This document shows, in pieces, positions 60,152 to 64,000 of a DNA stretch of 64,000 bases (position 1 is the stretch's first letter; each line of letters starts with the position of its first letter). Source of the stretch: Actinomycetales bacterium (lineage in GTDB: Bacteria > Actinomycetota > Actinomycetes > S36-B12); NCBI GenBank assembly GCA_016125355.1, contig WGLX01000003.1, positions 119,123 through 183,122 on the forward strand, given 5' to 3'. The position numbers and the translations under genes are program-made. Under the pieces are notes generated by a model. The model worked only from the letters and a program-made list of their open reading frames with translations. It was not told the origin of the DNA and did no database searches.

Positions 60152-60302
60152 TCTCCCAGTCGCGGAAGTCCCCCACCCGGCACCGGTAGGAGTCGAGGAT
60201 CGCGGTCATGACGGACTCCACGCGCCCGACCCTAGAGGGGGTTGCCGCGAACTCGAGGGATCAGGGCAACGCGGTGGCTAGGGTGCTGATGACCGAGGAG
60301 GA

Positions 60303-61469
60303 ATGGTGACGCACAGCGGCTGGTTCACTCAGGATGACTGCGATCTAGGCGATTTCGTGGCGCTCGTGGAGCGGACCACCGATCGGGCTGACTACCCGAA
60401 TGCGGAGTCCGTAGAGGGAAACGCGCTCGTGTACGGTCCCGGCCTCACGGATCAGGTGGCCGACCCGACGGTCCGCCGGGCTGTCCAGTCCGAGCTGGCC
60501 CGCGCGCTCCTCGACGGGCCCGGTGTGGTCGTCTTCAAGGGCGCGATGACTTCCGCCACCGTCGACGCCGCCACCAGGGCCTTCAATTCCCTGCTGGCCG
60601 CCCAGGCCGAGCAGGATGGCGTGGTCGGTGACCACTTCGCCAAGCCGGGAGCCAACGGGCGCATCTGGAGTGCGCTCGACAAGCTTGCGGCCGAGGATCC
60701 GGGGGTCTTCGTCGACTACTACGCGAACGACGTGATCGCGCTGGTGTCCGAGGCGTGGCTGGGCCCCAACTACCAGGTCACCTCGCAGGTCAATGTCGTG
60801 TACCCCGGCGGCACCGCGCAGGTCCCCCACCGGGACTACCACCTCGGCTTCATGGACCTGCCCCAGACGCAGGCCTATCCCGCGCAGACGCACGTGCTCT
60901 CACCGCTCTTGACGCTGCAGGGTGCCGTCGCCCATGTCGACATGCCGCTCGAGAGCGGTCCCACCATGCTGCTGCCGTACTCTCAGCTCTACCCGCAGGG
61001 CTACGTCGCGTGGCATCTTCCGGAGTTCCAGGAGTACTTCGCCGCGCACTACGTCCAGCTGCCGCTCGAGAAGGGCGACGCGGTGTTCTTCAACCCGGCC
61101 CTCTTCCATGGCGCCGGGACGAACGCCACCCCGAACGTGGCGCGCATGGCGAATCTGCTGCAGGTCTCGTCCGCCTTCGGACGCCCCATGGAGACCATCG
61201 ACACGACGGCGATCACCAAGCTCATCTACCCGGCGCTCCGCGACCGCGCATCCGCCCTGGGTGCACGGGGTGTGGCCAATGCCATCGCCGCGGCGGCCGA
61301 GGGCTACGCCTTCCCCACGAACCTCGACCTCGACCAGCCGGTCGGATCCATGGCACCGGAGAGCCAGGCGGCGCTCGTCGCCCGCGCCCTCGAGGAGGAC
61401 TGGGATCACGAGCGACTGGGAGACGCTCTCGATGAGCACTGGGTGCGGCGCCGCTCGCCGCTCGGCTGA
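60303..61469 (+). CDS. Phytanoyl-CoA dioxygenase (PhyH)-like oxygenase
   Basis: VPHRDYHLGF HxD and FNPALFHGAGTNATPNVARMANLLQVS distal His/Arg. Confidence 0.8.
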   Translation: MVTHSGWFTQDDCDLGDFVALVERTTDRADYPNAESVEGNALVYGPGLTDQVADPTVRRAVQSELARALLDGPGVVVFKGAMTSATVDAATRAFNSLLAAQAEQDGVVGDHFAKPGANGRIWSALDKLAAEDPGVFVDYYANDVIALVSEAWLGPNYQVTSQVNVVYPGGTAQVPHRDYHLGFMDLPQTQAYPAQTHVLSPLLTLQGAVAHVDMPLESGPTMLLPYSQLYPQGYVAWHLPEFQEYFAAHYVQLPLEKGDAVFFNPALFHGAGTNATPNVARMANLLQVSSAFGRPMETIDTTAITKLIYPALRDRASALGARGVANAIAAAAEGYAFPTNLDLDQPVGSMAPESQAALVARALEEDWDHERLGDALDEHWVRRRSPLG

Positions 61470-61476
61470 GCCGCCC

Positions 61477-62331
61477 TCACAGCCGTTCGACGGCGAGCAC
61501 TGCCGACATCTCGTGCGCCTGACCCGGCTCCAGGGTCACGGCGTCCTCCTTGACGTTCGCCGTCTCGACGCACACCAAGCCGCGCCACTCGTCGTCACCG
61601 AAATCGCTGAGCCGTTTCGCCTTGTCCACCCAAGGATTCCACACGACGGTCGACGCCGATCCCGACTTCACTACGGTGATGCGCCGTCCCCATGACCGGT
61701 CGATGACCACGACCGGCGAGGAGCTGCGATACACGCGGTCGACCTCACCATCTATGACCACCGGCCCGAGCTGGACGGCGTGCTCGCCCGTGACCTGATC
61801 GAGGTATTCGGAGCCGACCAGACCGTCGATCGAGAGGTGAGTGGCATCCCCGACGGCGAGGTAGGTGTGGAGGGCGGCCTCGAAGGTGAACGCCTGGTCT
61901 CCGGTGTTCTCCACGCGCAGGGATGTCGTCAGCGTGTTCGAGAAGCGCGCCGTGGCCCGCGCCCGGTACGCATGCGGGAATTGCGGCGCATGGGCCGACG
62001 TCATGTCGAGGTGATGCGTCACCGTCGTCGCATCCGCGGCCTCCCCGACCGTCATCCGACGCCACGGGGAGATGCGGGCGAAGCCGTGGGCTGGCGTCAG
62101 GTCACCGTTCGGTCCGCCGCCGAACCACGGGAAGCAGATGGGCACGCCACCGCGGATGGCCGTGCCAGGCGTGAAGACCGCCTGCTCGCTGAGCCACACG
62201 ACCGGGCGTTCGCCCTCGGGTGTCCACGCGGTCACCTGCGCGCCGTAGTCGTAGACCGTGCCGCGACCCCCTGTGTTCGTCACTGACAACTCGCCGAAGG
62301 CTCGCGCCCGCGCTCCGCTTCGATCCTCCAT
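61477..62331 (-). CDS. D-hexose-6-phosphate epimerase/mutarotase family
   Basis: GGVPICFPWFGGGPNGDLTPAHGFAR, VVWNPWVDKAKRLSDFGDDEWRGLVCVETAN. Confidence 0.9.
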   Translation of the reverse strand: MEDRSGARARAFGELSVTNTGGRGTVYDYGAQVTAWTPEGERPVVWLSEQAVFTPGTAIRGGVPICFPWFGGGPNGDLTPAHGFARISPWRRMTVGEAADATTVTHHLDMTSAHAPQFPHAYRARATARFSNTLTTSLRVENTGDQAFTFEAALHTYLAVGDATHLSIDGLVGSEYLDQVTGEHAVQLGPVVIDGEVDRVYRSSSPVVVIDRSWGRRITVVKSGSASTVVWNPWVDKAKRLSDFGDDEWRGLVCVETANVKEDAVTLEPGQAHEMSAVLAVERL

Positions 62332-62354
62332 GACGCCATCCCACCACGACACCT

Positions 62355-62400
62355 CTCATCGGAGCCCGCACATGCGCCTCATCGGAGCCCGCACATGCGC
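62355..62400. repeat. 23-bp tandem duplication
   Basis: ctcatcggagcccgcacatgcgc x2, perfect. Confidence 0.95.
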
Positions 62401-62418
62401 CGATAGGCTCGTCGCCTC

Positions 62419-63012
62419 ATGAGTCCCGATTCGATCGCACCCTCCACTGACACCGAGGCGCTGCTCTTCGACTGCGACGGCACGCTCGTGGACACCATGA
62501 GCCTGCACCGGCTCGTGTGGACGGAGATCTTCGCGCGCTACGACTTCGCCATGACGTCAGCGTGGTGGGACCAGTACGCCAACGTGGCGCTGCTGCCCTT
62601 CGTGCGTGCCGCCATCCCCGATGCCGATGACGCGCTCGCCCACGACCTCAATCGGGAGAGCATCGGCATGTTCATGGAGAGGCTGCATCTCATCGATCCT
62701 CTCGAGCACGTCATCGAGGTGGCTCGGCAGTATCACGGACGGCTGCCCCTTGCCGTGGTCACCGGCGGGTACCGCGACGTGGTCGTGCCGACGCTCGATG
62801 CGGCGGGGATCACCGACCTCTTCGACATCATCGTCACCGCGGACGACGTCGTGAACAGCAAGCCGGCCCCGGACCTGTACGCGCTGGCCGCGCAGCGACT
62901 TGGCGTGGATCCGCAGCGGTGCCTCGCCTATGAGGACAGCGACATCGGCATGGCCTCCGCCCGTGACGCCGGCATCGGTCGGGTGGTCGATATCCGCGAC
63001 TGGCCGATCTAG
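62419..63012 (+). CDS. HAD-superfamily phosphatase / beta-phosphoglucomutase-like
   Basis: LLFDCDGTLVDTMSLH, VVTGGYRDVV, NSKPAPDLY, CLAYEDSDIGMASA. Confidence 0.9.
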   Translation: MSPDSIAPSTDTEALLFDCDGTLVDTMSLHRLVWTEIFARYDFAMTSAWWDQYANVALLPFVRAAIPDADDALAHDLNRESIGMFMERLHLIDPLEHVIEVARQYHGRLPLAVVTGGYRDVVVPTLDAAGITDLFDIIVTADDVVNSKPAPDLYALAAQRLGVDPQRCLAYEDSDIGMASARDAGIGRVVDIRDWPI

Positions 63013-63563
63013 TCGAGCTCCGCCAGCCGAGCCGAGACCAGGTCGGCCACCAGCCTCTTGTCGACCTTCCAGTCCACGGGCACTTGGACCGTCTTCTTCT
63101 TTCTCGGGTAGGCAGCCAGCCGGTCCCGGAAGCGATCGATCACGTCCGCGCTCAGCGGCAGCAGCAGGACGTGGTGCGTTGCCACGTCCACGCCGAGGAG
63201 ATACTGGCCACCGAGCCTGACCATCGGCTTGTTCCATGCGATGACGACCTCGGATCCGGGGCTGGCCGCCTTCGCAGCCGACAGGATCGACGTCACGGTG
63301 GCCCGCTTCTGCTCGTCAAGCGGGGCGAGGTAATCATCGACGCTGGTGAACCGCCGCGAGCTCTTCGAACCACGCGTGTACATGACCAGCGCGTTGGCGT
63401 GTGCCTGGCTGAAGCCGTGGTTCTCCCGCAGGTAGGCGATCTGCTCCGGGTACTTCCGGTCGGAGATCTCGGCCATGACGTCGAACCAGTGACTCATCGG
63501 CAGGCCGTGCTTCTTCTCGATCGCCGGCCAATACGCCTCACGGTCACCGCTGCTGGTCGCCAT
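63009..63563 (-). CDS. DUF4287 / DUF5655-like protein
   Basis: HWFDVMAEISDRKYPEQIAYLRENHGFSQAHANALVMYTRG; YLAPLDEQKRATVTSIL. Confidence 0.7.
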   Translation of the reverse strand: MATSSGDREAYWPAIEKKHGLPMSHWFDVMAEISDRKYPEQIAYLRENHGFSQAHANALVMYTRGSKSSRRFTSVDDYLAPLDEQKRATVTSILSAAKAASPGSEVVIAWNKPMVRLGGQYLLGVDVATHHVLLLPLSADVIDRFRDRLAAYPRKKKTVQVPVDWKVDKRLVADLVSARLAELD

Positions 63564-63574
63564 GGCCCACGATG

Positions 63575-64000
63575 CTACGTCTCACCGGGCACACCCGGTG
63601 GTTCGTGGTGGTAGATGCGGCCGAGGGGTGATCGCCAGGTGCAGTGCCCGGTTCGGTGGCTGGCGGTGATGTGCCAGCCGCCGTGGGTCTTCAGCTGATG
63701 ATGGTGCTTGCAGAGCGGTCCGAGGTTGTCCAGGTCCGTGCGTCCGCCGGAGTCGTAGGCGGTGGCGTGGTCGATCTCGCAGTTCTCGGCGGGTCTCGTG
63801 CAGCCGGGGAACCGGCAGGTCCCGTCCCGGAGGCTGATGAGGCGGCGCTGGAGATCGGAGATCGCGTACCGGGCGCGACCGGCGTCGACGATGCAGCCGG
63901 CGGCGTCGGTGACCAGCTTGCGGAGCGTCGAGGACGGGTCGGCGTCGGCGAGGAGGTCGCGGATGGTGTCCGCGGTGACCGGCTCCCCCGCGATGTTGCC
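63575..64000 (-). CDS. HNH endonuclease domain protein, DUF222/13E12 type (truncated at window edge)
   Basis: Reverse strand reads ...CRFPGCTRPAENCEIDHATAYDSGGRTDLDNLGPLCKHHHQLKTHGGWH...YHHEPPGVPGET-stop; absent from the supplied ORF track. Confidence 0.85.
   Translation of the reverse strand, partial: GNIAGEPVTADTIRDLLADADPSSTLRKLVTDAAGCIVDAGRARYAISDLQRRLISLRDGTCRFPGCTRPAENCEIDHATAYDSGGRTDLDNLGPLCKHHHQLKTHGGWHITASHRTGHCTWRSPLGRIYHHEPPGVPGET

Noticed and set aside
63575-64000. HNH/DUF222 gene as evidence of a mobile element
   Set aside because: The 13E12/DUF222 family is common in actinobacterial chromosomes; gene is cut by the window edge and no inverted repeats or transposase are visible.

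Overview
High-GC actinobacterial chromosomal window, densely coding on both strands, with about 60 supportable genes.

Housekeeping blocks: polyphosphate glucokinase; RNase P RNA (minus strand); an RNase H/phosphatase, Zn-ribbon and Nif3 trio; a two-component system; tRNA-Val(TAC); aceE; a type II fatty-acid cluster (fasR-fabD-fabH-acpP-fabF-carboxyltransferase); and bioY.

Two accessory regions stand out.

(1) About 30.8-39.4 kb, a cell-surface module. It contains a triple-block GPT/GAT-rich collagen-like protein, a glycosyltransferase, a second secreted surface protein, a class F-like sortase, a GAF-LuxR regulator and a secreted matrixin-like metalloprotease. The two surface proteins share an almost identical C-terminal module ([30 protein letters not shown] + TM + basic tail) with no LPXTG or LAXTG. 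This is a candidate undescribed anchoring signal. Related TGACC/GGTCA repeats sit upstream of four units of this module.

(2) About 45.6-60.2 kb, a phenol degradation locus. It contains DmpL/M/N/O/P-type phenol hydroxylase, a DmpQ-like ferredoxin, catechol 2,3-dioxygenase, a semialdehyde dehydrogenase, an IclR regulator and a Liv-type ABC transporter. A GTTCC-N7-GGAAC dyad (one copy degenerate) occurs upstream of each apparent transcription unit, suggesting one regulon. The locus also carries an unfamiliar ORF where dmpK would sit and an SIGS-repeat microprotein translationally coupled to the dehydrogenase.

All functional calls come from reading the sequence and remembered family signatures. 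No database search was run.
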